Origin: Arcticibacter sp045629565
Lineage (GTDB): Bacteria > Bacteroidota > Bacteroidia > Sphingobacteriales > Sphingobacteriaceae
Direction: 5' to 3'
NCBI RefSeq assembly: GCF_045629565.1
Contig: NZ_JAZQRL010000091.1
Coordinates: forward strand, 36,599 to 100,598
DNA length: 64,000 nucleotides
The translations under genes and the position numbers were made by a program. The notes under the pieces are model-generated. The model ran no database searches, was not told where the DNA came from, and worked only from the letters and a program-made list of their open reading frames with translations. This document shows positions 9,871 to 18,001 of this stretch, in pieces. Position 1 is the first letter of the stretch. Each line of letters begins with the position of its first letter.

Positions 9871-11145
9871 CTACGATGTAGCTGGCTTTAGTGCATCGTC
9901 TTTTATATCAGGAGTTACAGATCTTCGCCTGCTTATCATATTGCTCACCCGATACATCAGCGCTATACTGACCACCGACACGGCCACAATGACGTAGCCT
10001 ACAACGTTATAGTGCTGCAGTGGGCTGGCTGGGGTTTCCTGATATACGATCATCCCCGCAATTACTGCTGCAACCCCGCCCGCTATTTGCTGTAATGATG
10101 CATTGATACTCATAAACGCACCCCTGTCTGCCGTGTCCGGTATTGCACTCGTTAACGCTATTGAGGGAACCATCCGGCCCATGATACCCATCATCATAAC
10201 AACGTTGAACAGTATAACCAAGCCAAACGGAATCATCGATTGATTGGTGTACAACACGCATACGATCATCATCCACCCGGAGGCGAAGGCAAACAGTTTA
10301 AACTTGCTCATGCGATCACTTAGCTTACCAATTATCGGCATGATGATTAATGAACAAATCCCTGATACCATGAAGAGCACCGGCAACTGTGTGTGTGACA
10401 CGCCCAGGTTATTAACGGCAAATGCACTACTAAAAGGCATCATCATAAAGCCGCCAATAGACAATAGAGCAGTTGCAGTGAAGCCGATTCTATAGTCACG
10501 CTTAGCGACAGTGGCAACAAGATGAGCCAGCACAGAACGTTCGTGCTGCAAAGCCAGATGATCTGCCACGGGCATCATTTTAAGTTTGATAATTATCGCG
10601 ATAAAGGCAGCCAGCGCAGCCGTCGACAAGAATGGTGCTTCCCAACCCCAATGGTTGGCTAACCAAATACTAATGGGTATACCTAAAACCTGACTGGCTC
10701 CAAAACCCATTTGCAAAAATCCCATTACCCGGCCACGTTGCTGTAAGGAAAAAAGATCTGTAACTATGGCCATAGATATAGAGCCGATGACGCCGCCAAA
10801 CAAGCCTGTAACAATACGCGCAGCCAGCAAAAAAGTGTAGCTATTCGCTAATCCGCAGGCAACGGTACCTACGATAAATCCGGTGTAAAAGAAAAGCAAC
10901 AATTTTTTGCGATCATACTTATCAGCAAAGCCGGCTGTCAGAAGTCCCGATATGCCTGCGCTAAAGGCATAAGCTGATACCGACACGCCGAACTTCGTGG
11001 GAGTTAAGCTTAGTGATTTCATCAGCATATCACCTAGTGGCGACATAATCATAAAGTCAAGTATGACTGTGAACTGCGTCATAGCCAATAAGAAAATCAC
11101 GAGTTTCTGATAATTGGTAAAGGGTGTGGGGGTAATGTGTTTCAT
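9871..11145 (-). CDS. MFS transporter, drug/sugar efflux type
   Basis: About 424 residues from ATG 11145; the frame extends to a TTG at 11166, but the ATG is preferred. Twelve hydrophobic segments are visible, with the MFS motif between helices 2 and 3 as GFADKYDRKKLL and helix 5-6 features (GRVMGFLQMGFGASQVLGIP). It resembles the DHA1/AraJ-like branch, in which members export drugs or small metabolites by proton antiport. Transcribed in the same direction as the upstream CGNR regulator gene with ~55 bp between them, so it may be its target. Substrate unknown. Confidence 0.85.
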   Translation of the reverse strand: MKHITPTPFTNYQKLVIFLLAMTQFTVILDFMIMSPLGDMLMKSLSLTPTKFGVSVSAYAFSAGISGLLTAGFADKYDRKKLLLFFYTGFIVGTVACGLANSYTFLLAARIVTGLFGGVIGSISMAIVTDLFSLQQRGRVMGFLQMGFGASQVLGIPISIWLANHWGWEAPFLSTAALAAFIAIIIKLKMMPVADHLALQHERSVLAHLVATVAKRDYRIGFTATALLSIGGFMMMPFSSAFAVNNLGVSHTQLPVLFMVSGICSLIIMPIIGKLSDRMSKFKLFAFASGWMMIVCVLYTNQSMIPFGLVILFNVVMMMGIMGRMVPSIALTSAIPDTADRGAFMSINASLQQIAGGVAAVIAGMIVYQETPASPLQHYNVVGYVIVAVSVVSIALMYRVSNMISRRRSVTPDIKDDALKPATS

Positions 11146-11199
11146 AGATAGGTGTTTAAATTCCAAGTGGTTTTAACCTGATCGCCAACAGACCTGATG

Positions 11200-11823
11200 T
11201 TATACGATCTGTTTGCGTTTCCTGTAGTACCGTTTTGCTTTTTCACTGGATCCGCAGATCTGCATATTACACCACTTACGCCGGTGGTTTTTAGTTTCAT
11301 CCAGAAACAACCATGCACAACCGTTGCACTGTTTTATAAACATGTGTTTGGATGCCGTAATTACTTCATAGGCAGACAGGATGTAAAAACGCAGGATCTG
11401 GCGTAAATCCCCTTCTTGATTTTTCCAATCACGCACCGGGATGTGTTCCTTAACTGAAAGTTTTCTGTAAGAGAGAGCGTCTGACAAAAAGTTGTTGAAC
11501 GTATCGAGTGCATCCTGATTCATGCTTCCTGCTTCGCCCTTTGCCAATGTAGAGAAGATAATATACAATGCTGCTCGTGCCGCTTTTACTTCCCCCAAGG
11601 CATTCTCTGCGGCTGTCGGGTTCTTACGGGCTTTCTCGGTCAGCGTTGTCCATGTTTCCTGGGCTACGATGCCGTGCCGACCAGCCAGCGTCACCAGATC
11701 CAGATAGCTGTGAAGCCGCTCGACAGGTTCTCCGGGCACAGCCCCATAACCCGAATTAACTAGGTCAATGGATGGATTGCCCACGTCTAACGTCATTGTT
11801 CCGACGCTTGAGATTTTTGTCAT
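11200..11823 (-). CDS. CGNR zinc-finger / ABATE-domain regulator
   Basis: A 207-residue protein. An N-terminal ABATE-like helical domain (~10-140) contains the family opening LDVGNPSIDLVNSG. The C-terminal ~45 residues hold the zinc-finger pattern CNGCAWLFLDE plus a second Cys pair in KWCNMQICG, followed by a basic KAKRYYRKRK. Family knowledge: CGNR proteins are putative DNA-binding regulators, often next to a transporter they control. Here the eponymous CGNR box reads CGSS, so the last conserved Asn-Arg is changed. The downstream MFS gene is the likely partner. The divergent intergenic region on its 5' side has palindromes that could be its operator. Confidence 0.85.
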   Translation of the reverse strand: MTKISSVGTMTLDVGNPSIDLVNSGYGAVPGEPVERLHSYLDLVTLAGRHGIVAQETWTTLTEKARKNPTAAENALGEVKAARAALYIIFSTLAKGEAGSMNQDALDTFNNFLSDALSYRKLSVKEHIPVRDWKNQEGDLRQILRFYILSAYEVITASKHMFIKQCNGCAWLFLDETKNHRRKWCNMQICGSSEKAKRYYRKRKQIV

Positions 11824-11868
11824 TGAGCAAATATATGATAATCATACCCATGTAGGTTGTTTAGATGG

Positions 11869-11888
11869 TATAAATGGGTATATTTATA
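11869..11888. promoter_or_regulatory. Palindromes between the CGNR regulator and the divergent NTF2-like gene
   Basis: Arms TATAAAT (11869-11875) and ATTTATA (11882-11888) form a perfect 7-bp inverted repeat around GGGTAT. An overlapping wider pair, ATACCCAT (11844-11851) and ATGGGTAT (11874-11881), is also perfect. Both lie in the 109-bp gap between divergent genes, where an operator would be expected. Confidence 0.4.
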
Positions 11889-11932
11889 CACATGTTGCTA
11901 GCCGAAGAGTGGAATTGAATAGTTCATAAAAA

Positions 11933-12289
11933 ATGAATACAAAAGAATTTGCACAACATTGGTTGAAGTCATGGAACGATCATAATATTGAGGCGGTTTT
12001 GTCACACTTTTCGGACGACGTTCAGGTCACCACACCAATGATCAAGATTGCAACGGGAAGACGGGAAAATACCTTACATGGAAAGGAGTCGTTAAGGGAA
12101 TATTGGAGTACAGCACTCAATAAGTTTCCCGATTTGCATTTTGAGTTAATTTGTATTACCGAAGGAGTGAACTCGGTAGCTCTGTTTTATAAATCCGTTT
12201 TAGGTAAAAAGGCGATTGAAGTGTTGTATTTTAATCAGGCTGGTTTGGTTGACGAATTGAGCGCTTTCTATAGTATCGAAAGCGACTGA
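11933..12289 (+). CDS. SnoaL/NTF2-like small protein
   Basis: 118 residues with the NTF2-like opening helix and strand pattern (FAQHWLKSWNDHNIEAVLSHFSDDV) seen in SnoaL-like and nuclear-transport-factor-2-like proteins. These cone-shaped alpha+beta folds act as small hydrolases, isomerases or binding proteins, so no reaction can be assigned. It is transcribed divergently from the CGNR regulator, across a palindrome-rich gap. The next gene, also for a small ligand-binding-fold protein, starts 118 bp later. Confidence 0.75.
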   Translation: MNTKEFAQHWLKSWNDHNIEAVLSHFSDDVQVTTPMIKIATGRRENTLHGKESLREYWSTALNKFPDLHFELICITEGVNSVALFYKSVLGKKAIEVLYFNQAGLVDELSAFYSIESD

Positions 12290-12407
12290 TCATTTCAGCT
12301 GCATCAGAAATCATTCCACACTTCGGTAGCTTTGTCAAGCTAAAAACTATTAAAAGGCTTGATCCTTCTATTAGTAGTTCAAGACAAAAGATTTAAGCGT
12401 CAGTGCT

Positions 12408-12833
12408 ATGAAAAAACAAACCATTAACAAAAGTATTGAAATTCAGGCGTCTGCTGAAAAAGTTTGGCAGATACTATGGAACAACGACAGTTATAAGAAG
12501 TGGGCAACGGCTTTTATGCCAGGCTCACATTATGCCGGAGATCTCAAGCCAGGTGGTAGAATACAATTCCTGGATCCCGAAAATAACGGGATGGAAAGTG
12601 ATGTTGAATCGGTGACGAAGAACCGCGAAATAATTTTCCGCCATCTATTTGAATTGGAGGGTGGGAAAGAGGGGCGCAGCCTCGGGAACATGCGTGAGCA
12701 ATATTTACTGAATGAGGAAGATGGCGTTACTACCTTATCAGTTAGCTCAGAAATGCCGGAAGAATACTTCGGAGAAATGGATGCCGCGACTGCCTCTGCC
12801 TTGCAGTTGATTAAAGAGCTGGCGGAGGAGTGA
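12408..12833 (+). CDS. SRPBCC (START/Bet v1-like) family protein
   Basis: 141 residues. The opening strand and helix (INKSIEIQASAEKVWQILWN) are the hallmark of the polyketide-cyclase/AHSA1-like SRPBCC fold. This fold forms a deep hydrophobic pocket and is used by lipid-transfer, cyclase and stress-related proteins. Nothing visible narrows the ligand. Its stop lies 11 bp before the stop of the converging oxidoreductase gene. Confidence 0.8.
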   Translation: MKKQTINKSIEIQASAEKVWQILWNNDSYKKWATAFMPGSHYAGDLKPGGRIQFLDPENNGMESDVESVTKNREIIFRHLFELEGGKEGRSLGNMREQYLLNEEDGVTTLSVSSEMPEEYFGEMDAATASALQLIKELAEE

Positions 12834-12844
12834 TGCTCCTGTTC

Positions 12845-13525
12845 CTAGAAATAGGGGCGTGCCTGTTCATCCGCCTGGGCAAGGTTGGCAGCCCGCTCAC
12901 TGAGCTCTGCTTTCTGCAAAGCTGAGGCCAATGCTTCCTTGCCAAGGTCCTGACAATATGCAGGGGTACCCGGTTGTTGTCTCCATGACTCAGATAGTGG
13001 TCCGCCGTCGATGGCGTCAAAGCCTATCTGATCAATGAGCTCCATGACCATCTGTTTGTCGTGATCGTCGTCACCGGCGACAGATAAAGCGATACGGTTA
13101 GGGCTATCAGCAGGAGCAGCCTTAGATGCCAGACTAGCTGCATAAATGTTGTTAAAAGCTTTGACTACAGGGTGACCAATTACCTGAGCTACCCATTCGC
13201 TATCCCTTACTCCATCATCAATGTCAGCGATTCTACCGTCGCGTGAAGGATAATAATTACCCGTATCGACAATGACCGCCTTAGATGAAGAAAACAAACC
13301 TTTTGGAAGGTCCATAATTGCCTTCTCCGGAATAGAGATGATGACAAGATCTTTGGCACCTGCGGCTTCTTCAGCTGTTGCCGGGGTAGCGCCCGTTTCT
13401 GACGCAATTGCGCCCAAGGTTTCAGGTCCCCTTGAGTTTGCAATCATCACCTCATGACCCAGATTGACGAGATATCGCGCCAATGCTTTTCCAATGTTCC
13501 CTGATCCAATTATTCCTATCCTCAT
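12845..13525 (-). CDS. NADPH-dependent F420-reductase-like oxidoreductase
   Basis: 226 residues with an N-terminal Rossmann motif MRIGIIGSGNIGKALARYL and NADP-selective ANSRGPETL just after strand 2. This is the pattern of the F420-dependent NADP reductase-like family (pfam NADP_oxidored). Bacteroidota lack F420, so the usual role is unknown; homologues are annotated as NADPH-dependent reductases. It is a single gene, converging with the SRPBCC gene. The 151-bp gap on its 5' side is shared with the divergent hsp20 promoter. Confidence 0.82.
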   Translation of the reverse strand: MRIGIIGSGNIGKALARYLVNLGHEVMIANSRGPETLGAIASETGATPATAEEAAGAKDLVIISIPEKAIMDLPKGLFSSSKAVIVDTGNYYPSRDGRIADIDDGVRDSEWVAQVIGHPVVKAFNNIYAASLASKAAPADSPNRIALSVAGDDDHDKQMVMELIDQIGFDAIDGGPLSESWRQQPGTPAYCQDLGKEALASALQKAELSERAANLAQADEQARPYF

Positions 13526-13608
13526 GTTGTTGACTTTTAGTTGATAAGGAATTAATCATGACTTTGTTTTCCATATTCCGTTCCCCCTGACAACAATCAG
13601 TCAACCAT

Positions 13609-13622
13609 CTGATTTCTATCAG
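13609..13622. promoter_or_regulatory. FNR/CRP-like palindrome upstream of hsp20
   Basis: CTGAT-TTCT-ATCAG is a perfect 5-bp dyad with a 4-bp spacer, close to the TTGATnnnnATCAA consensus of FNR-type CRP-family regulators. It is centred ~61 bp before the hsp20 start codon. A near-identical site (CTGAT-TTTC-GTCAG) lies upstream of the coiled-coil/USP gene pair at 16796-16809, and the region encodes a CRP-type response regulator. Confidence 0.5.
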
Positions 13623-13676
13623 CGTGATCTGAGCAGAAAAGACTGGAAATTTGTGGTACAATAAAAAATTAAGGTT

Positions 13677-14111
13677 ATGGAAAAATTAATCAAATCAACA
13701 CGAATTCCTTCTTTGAGAAGACTATTCGAAAATTTTGGAGCTAGTGACAGCTTTTTTGACGGACCTTTGTTTAACCGAGAAATACAAGTTCCGGCTGTTA
13801 ATATCAAAGAAAATAAAAAAAGCTTTGAGATTGAAGTAGCGGCACCTGGTTTTGAAAAGGAAGACTTTAAATTGTATGTTGCCAACAACATCATAACCAT
13901 TACCGCTGAACACAAAAAAGAAGAGCAGGATGAAAAGGACGGTTACATCCGCAAAGAATTTTCATCAGAAGCCTTCACCCGTTCGTTCAGTCTGCCCGAC
14001 AATGTTAGTGAAGAAAAAATAAAGGCCAAATACGATAAGGGCATGCTTCGTCTGAAGCTAGAAAAATCATATACGACAGAGCCCGAAAGAAAATCTATTG
14101 CTGTCCACTAA
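13677..14111 (+). CDS. Small heat-shock protein, Hsp20/alpha-crystallin family
   Basis: 144 residues. The alpha-crystallin domain spans ~38-135, from the typical VPAVNIKENKKSFEIEVAAPG through VANNIITITAEHK to the conserved RSFSLPDNV and GMLRLKL end. The N-terminal arm is short and includes the common Bacteroidota start with FFDGPLFNRE. Family role: ATP-independent holdase that binds unfolding proteins in the cytoplasm. The FNR-like palindrome at 13609 and the neighbouring stress genes suggest it is part of a stress or low-oxygen regulon. Confidence 0.93.
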   Translation: MEKLIKSTRIPSLRRLFENFGASDSFFDGPLFNREIQVPAVNIKENKKSFEIEVAAPGFEKEDFKLYVANNIITITAEHKKEEQDEKDGYIRKEFSSEAFTRSFSLPDNVSEEKIKAKYDKGMLRLKLEKSYTTEPERKSIAVH

Positions 14112-14186
14112 TATGATGATATAGGAGTCGCTTCGGCACCTTGGTGTTTAAAGTTACATGCCCTCACAAGTGTATTCCGAATTTCC

Positions 14187-14210
14187 CCCGGATGGCCGGG
14201 CGATTCCTTT
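14187..14210 (+). terminator. Possible terminator after hsp20
   Basis: Stem CCCGG (14187-14191) and CCGGG (14196-14200) around ATGG, followed after a few bases by a run of five T at 14208-14212. The stem is short but GC-rich and lies 76 bp after the hsp20 stop. Confidence 0.35.
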
Positions 14211-14244
14211 TTAAAAAAATTGATTGACTTTGACAATAAAGAAC

Positions 14245-14439
14245 ATGGAAAGTAAAAATGGTGCAAGAAGCATAGAAGAAGCAGTCAAGTTATTTGAAGA
14301 AGGGCTTCCTGATCCTGGCAGAACAAATATACCAGCGGTATTCAACCACTTCACAGTAGACGAGAAAGATGTGGTTTTAGTTGCTCAAAGAGCCAAAAGT
14401 AGCGCAGGATACACCTGGAGAATCGAATATCCAAACTGA
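14245..14439 (+). CDS. Small hypothetical protein
   Basis: 64 residues from ATG 14245; the frame also opens at a TTG at 14224, which is less likely. Not recognised as a named family. It is soluble, with an amphipathic helix (SIEEAVKLFEEG) followed by a likely beta strand segment (KDVVLVAQRAKSS) and no Cys or membrane segment. It sits between hsp20 and the CRP-type response regulator and has its own strong terminator, so it seems to be a short independent transcript. A role in the stress island is inference from position only. Confidence 0.6.
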   Translation: MESKNGARSIEEAVKLFEEGLPDPGRTNIPAVFNHFTVDEKDVVLVAQRAKSSAGYTWRIEYPN

Positions 14440-14473
14440 TCCCGCTTCTTTAATAACTGTCTACTTCTGATTT

Positions 14474-14517
14474 AAGCGACTCAACCCACAAGTGGTGGGC
14501 AAAGAGCCGCTTTTTTT
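14474..14517 (+). terminator. Rho-independent terminator after the small protein
   Basis: Outer stem AGCGACTC paired with GAGCCGCT (one mismatch), inner stem CCCAC/GTGGG, then seven T at 14511-14517. It begins 35 bp after the stop codon. Confidence 0.8.
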
Positions 14518-14669
14518 ATCTTAAACCCAGCATTCCCGATCCAACTATCTATTATCAAATCGTTGCCCCGGAAAACCCTATTGGCTCGTATTTGTTATGA
14601 GTAAGGTTGAAGCAAATGTTTGAGTTACCGTTAAGATCTGCTCTAACCCATTTGCAAATCTAGTAGCTC

Positions 14670-15728
14670 ATGAGAAAAATCCTGTTGATCGAAGATGATG
14701 ATGAATTAAGTGAGAATCTCTCGGAGATTCTGCAGCTTTCAGGTTATCAGGTAATCAGAGCCTCAAATGGTAAGGAAGGTGTAGAGAAGGCCCTTAAGGA
14801 AAGGCCTGACCTTATTTTGTGCGATGTGGTGATGCCCAACCTTGACGGTTATAGTGTTTTACATATTCTTAGTCGCCATCCCGAAACTTTTTCCACCCCC
14901 TTCATTTTTCTTACAGGCAGGCTTGATGAAGCGGATGTACGCAAAGGTATGGGTATGGGAGCTGACGATTATCTTTTAAAACCATTTGATGAAAAGGATC
15001 TCCTAAATACCATCGAAGTAAGGCTGAGGAAGTCTGATTTTCTGAAAGGACGGACGGCTTCAGACCAAACGCCGTTTGTGGACTTCCTTGAGAACATTAA
15101 TCAGGCCGAAAATATTGACCTGATTACCAGCCGGGATGTTCATCACTTCAAGAAGCGTCATATACTTTATAACGAGGGGGAGACTCCCATGTTTGTCTAT
15201 TTTGTAGTTGAGGGAAAACTAAAAAAGTTCCTGATCAATGAGGATGGAAAGGAGCTGATTACGAACATGTATACCAGCGGCGATATCTTTGGCTATAAGG
15301 CCATCTTTGATGACGTTCCTTATGTAGAAAGTGTCGAGGTGCTTGAGGACGCCGACCTGATACTTATTCCTAAGGCAGACTTTATCCGATTAATCAATAC
15401 CGACAGGCAAATAGCCCGCCGCTTTATAAAACTCCTTGCTCATAATGTAATAGAGAAAGAAGAGCAGCTTCTAAATCTTGCTTATAGCTCGCTCAGGAAG
15501 AAAGTGGCAAAGGGGATAATCGATATTATAGACAAATTTCAAGACGAAAAGAATGGAAAACCTGCTGTGCACCTATCCCGTGAAGATCTCTCCAATATGA
15601 TAGGATCTGCACCTGAATCTACCATACGAACATTAAAAGAATTCCGTATGGAAAACCTGATAGATATTGCAGAAGACGGTAGCATCCGCGTTTTGAACGA
15701 GAAAAAGCTGCGTCATCTGCAATATTAA
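14670..15728 (+). CDS. Response regulator fused to a CRP/FNR-type transcription factor
   Basis: 352 residues in three parts. A receiver domain (1-120) has acidic residues at 9-11 and the phospho-acceptor Asp52 in LCDVVMPNLDG. A cyclic-nucleotide-binding-like domain (~140-250) carries FVYFVVEGKLKKFLINEDGKE. A CRP-type winged helix (~270-345) has its recognition region in LSREDLSNMIGSAPESTIRTLKEF. Most CRP/FNR proteins lack the receiver, so this one may combine a phosphorylation input with an effector input. There are no FNR-type Fe-S cysteines. It has no adjacent histidine kinase gene. Its target may be the CTGAT-N4-ATCAG-like sites flanking it. Confidence 0.9.
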   Translation: MRKILLIEDDDELSENLSEILQLSGYQVIRASNGKEGVEKALKERPDLILCDVVMPNLDGYSVLHILSRHPETFSTPFIFLTGRLDEADVRKGMGMGADDYLLKPFDEKDLLNTIEVRLRKSDFLKGRTASDQTPFVDFLENINQAENIDLITSRDVHHFKKRHILYNEGETPMFVYFVVEGKLKKFLINEDGKELITNMYTSGDIFGYKAIFDDVPYVESVEVLEDADLILIPKADFIRLINTDRQIARRFIKLLAHNVIEKEEQLLNLAYSSLRKKVAKGIIDIIDKFQDEKNGKPAVHLSREDLSNMIGSAPESTIRTLKEFRMENLIDIAEDGSIRVLNEKKLRHLQY

Positions 15729-15734
15729 AACAGA

Positions 15735-16259
15735 TCAGGAAACCAAGGGAACAGGACGCTTTATTTCGCCGCCTGTAACTAAAGTTGGTGTACTGGCATG
15801 CCTTCTTATAGCTGAAGGCGGAACAAAAAGTACAGGACAAGAGGTCTTGCCCATTCTGGAACTTCCGTGTAAATTAAAAGATAAGCTGTTGATCAATTCT
15901 TCGCAATCGGAACTGATTAGAATCATCAGGATGTCTTCCTCTCGAATCAATTCTCGTACATTCTGCGCAAAGTCGTTTTGATCCTCCCGGCAGGTAACCG
16001 TTATAGGAGGTTTGAATTCAGTGTCACGAGTGTGTTCTCTAAGTTGCTCTGCTAATGCCATCAATTTTGATTTTCTATCTTTTTCTACATCCAAGTATTC
16101 TTCTAGTTTCCACGGGTACTTTAACGATTTCTCTCGTTTTAAAGTAAAGGGATGATAGAGGTGTAATTTGGCTTCTACTTTGGTAGCGATGTTCATCGCA
16201 TAATGGGCGGCGTACCCTGCTTCTTTCGATAGATCGGTTAATACTAATATTGTTTTCAT
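15735..16259 (-). CDS. Universal stress protein family
   Basis: 174 residues. It starts with the typical USP strand (MKTILVLTDLSKEAGYAAHYAMNIA). The C-terminal part has the GSSRMGKTSCPVLFVPP segment that usually closes the domain, but the ATP-binding G-x2-G-x9-G-S/T motif is poorly formed (HGSSRMGKTS). Length fits one USP domain plus a tail of ~30 residues, shorter than the two-domain ~280-residue proteins common in this phylum. It overlaps no gene, converges on the response regulator with a 6-bp gap, and follows the coiled-coil gene by 30 bp in the same direction, so the two are probably one operon. Confidence 0.8.
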   Translation of the reverse strand: MKTILVLTDLSKEAGYAAHYAMNIATKVEAKLHLYHPFTLKREKSLKYPWKLEEYLDVEKDRKSKLMALAEQLREHTRDTEFKPPITVTCREDQNDFAQNVRELIREEDILMILISSDCEELINSLSFNLHGSSRMGKTSCPVLFVPPSAIRRHASTPTLVTGGEIKRPVPLVS

Positions 16260-16289
16260 GGCTGTTGTTTTGTTGTGAAAAGCAGCTAA

Positions 16290-16727
16290 TCAGGCCTCCT
16301 CAAGCAGATTTTGCATCTTCTCGGTCTGAAGAAGATGTTCCATGATTGCAAAAAAGGCCTTTTTAAACCTTTTAAATGAGTTCATGAGTTCATTTTTCTT
16401 TTCGAGTAGATGCAGGTAGATCTTTTCATCCTGCCTGTCGAGCTGCGGTTGAGATTCAAGAGCTTTATCTTTGACCTTCAGAAGAAAAGCCACTGTTTCT
16501 TCGGAAAACAGGTTTTTTTCTTCTTCAAACTTGCTCAGTTGTCTGGCGATCTCCTGAACTTTACCTATACTTTCTTTATCGATGAGCGGAAGTAGGTATC
16601 TGTCAAGCAAAGTTCTGAAAAATCTGATCTCATCGTTGTAAAATCCTATTTCTGATCTCAGTTGTTCAACATCGGAATAGACGTAGGATAAGATAGGGGA
16701 CAGATTATTTTTAGCTGATGTTTCCAT
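16290..16727 (-). CDS. Hypothetical coiled-coil protein
   Basis: 145 residues, almost entirely helical and rich in Glu/Lys/Leu (e.g. EVQEIARQLSKFEEEKN-like stretches with heptad spacing). No signal peptide, Cys motif or membrane segment. I do not recognise the family. It is the first gene of the pair with the universal stress protein, and an FNR-like palindrome lies ~69 bp upstream of its start. Association with the stress island is inferred from this arrangement. Confidence 0.7.
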   Translation of the reverse strand: METSAKNNLSPILSYVYSDVEQLRSEIGFYNDEIRFFRTLLDRYLLPLIDKESIGKVQEIARQLSKFEEEKNLFSEETVAFLLKVKDKALESQPQLDRQDEKIYLHLLEKKNELMNSFKRFKKAFFAIMEHLLQTEKMQNLLEEA

Positions 16728-17188
16728 AGTTCTATTATTTAGTTTGTTTAGCGATTCCTCTGATACAAATATGGAAAGGTGTCATAAATTAGCGGCTGAT
16801 TTTCGTCAGCCGTGGAGGCGATTTTAATCAGTAAAAATCGGCTAGTGACCATCTGACTGTTTCGCTCGCCTTCGCAGCCATGTAGCTGTCATTTTCTACC
16901 CGGCGATTGCTTCAAATATAACGCGGAGCAATATCGTGGTGTATAAGGTGTTGGAGGACCAAGCACCGTGCAGCACCAATTTTGAAGTTCAGCAAGTATG
17001 TGCCACCTGTTATATTCACGGACTTGAAGGTTTCAGACATGCCGGTAACGACTGGTGAGAGTGCTCTTATCAGACGGGCTAATATCTTTCTGTAAAGAGA
17101 CGAGCCTAAAAGCGTTTTACCAGAACATCAGGCCTCCAACAGAAAGGAGAGCCGCGCCGCATATTTGCTTAAAGCAGAAAAAAGGCTT
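16728..17188. other. 461-bp intergenic region with promoter side of the coiled-coil/USP operon
   Basis: Besides the FNR-like site at 16796-16809, the region holds no convincing gene. A stem of CGGCTGA/TCAGCCG (16793-16799 and 16806-16812) coincides with that site. A frame with no start codon between roughly 16911 and 17060 stays open on the plus strand for ~45 codons. It could be a gene remnant but matches nothing I recognise. Confidence 0.4.
16796..16809. promoter_or_regulatory. FNR/CRP-like palindrome upstream of the coiled-coil/USP operon
   Basis: CTGAT-TTTC-GTCAG has one mismatch in the dyad. It matches the hsp20 site in 11 of 14 positions and lies ~69 bp before the minus-strand start at 16727. 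It is embedded in a longer 7-bp GC-rich stem (CGGCTGA/TCAGCCG). Confidence 0.45.
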
Positions 17189-18001
17189 ATGTTGGGCTGC
17201 ATGGGAACTAAAACACTTGCTATTGTAGGCTGTGGTAAACTCGCCGCAATTATTACCGATGCGTTGATTGAAGGTTTTCTGCCCGACTATAGGCTCATTG
17301 GAGCCTATTCTCGTACGGCAGAAAAAGCCAGAAATATCTCCGACAAAGTTCAAAGCGCAGAACCGGGCTATACCTGTACCACCTGTTATACCATTGATGA
17401 ACTGCTGGCACTTAAACCAGACTATATTATCGAAACCGCTTCGCCGGATTCAATGAAAGCGCTCGCCCTGCCCGCTCTGAAAAACGGCTCATCAATAATA
17501 GCCTTGTCTATCGGAGCGTTCGCCGATACGGTATTTTACGAGGAGGTAAAGAAGACAGCGAGCGAAAATAATACACGGGTGCATCTTGTATCTGGTGCAA
17601 TCGGAGGGTTCGACATATTGCGCACCGTCTCTCTGATGGGCGACTGTAAAGCGACGTTTCACACAGAAAAAGGCCCGAATTCACTTAAGAATACCGCCAT
17701 ATACGATGATTCCCTGCAGACTGAGAAGCGAAAAGTTTTTGAGGGAAATGCGCGGGAAGCAATCGCCCTGTTTCCAACCCGGGTAAATGTTGCGGTAGCG
17801 GCTTCACTCGCATCTGTAGGGCCGGAAAATATGAAAGTCTCCATGACCTCTACACCCGGTTTTACGGGTGATGAACACCGCATAGAAGTTAAAAGTGACC
17901 AGATCCATGCGGTGATCGATGTTTACAGTGCTACGGCGCAGATAGCAGCTTGGAGCGTGGTGAACGCACTCCGCAATATTACATCGCCTATTGTGTTTTG
18001 A
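17189..18001 (+). CDS. L-aspartate dehydrogenase-like protein (DUF108 family)
   Basis: About 270 residues from ATG 17189, with an AAAAGG-like sequence just upstream; ATG 17201 is equally possible. An N-terminal NAD-binding motif (TLAIVGCGKLAAII) and central YIIETASPDSMKALALPAL resemble homoserine/aspartate dehydrogenases. The C-terminal half shows the DUF108 pattern with FPTRVNVAVAASLAS and DEHRIEV. Known members oxidise L-aspartate to iminoaspartate and can feed NAD synthesis. No nadA or nadC gene lies nearby, so the role here is open. It converges with the next gene, their 3' ends overlapping by 14 bp. Confidence 0.8.
   Translation: MLGCMGTKTLAIVGCGKLAAIITDALIEGFLPDYRLIGAYSRTAEKARNISDKVQSAEPGYTCTTCYTIDELLALKPDYIIETASPDSMKALALPALKNGSSIIALSIGAFADTVFYEEVKKTASENNTRVHLVSGAIGGFDILRTVSLMGDCKATFHTEKGPNSLKNTAIYDDSLQTEKRKVFEGNAREAIALFPTRVNVAVAASLASVGPENMKVSMTSTPGFTGDEHRIEVKSDQIHAVIDVYSATAQIAAWSVVNALRNITSPIVF

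Noticed and set aside
16911..17060. Possible small gene in the region before the aspartate-dehydrogenase-like gene
   Set aside because: The frame is open for ~45 codons but has no start codon and no recognisable product; kept only as a note in the intergenic entry.
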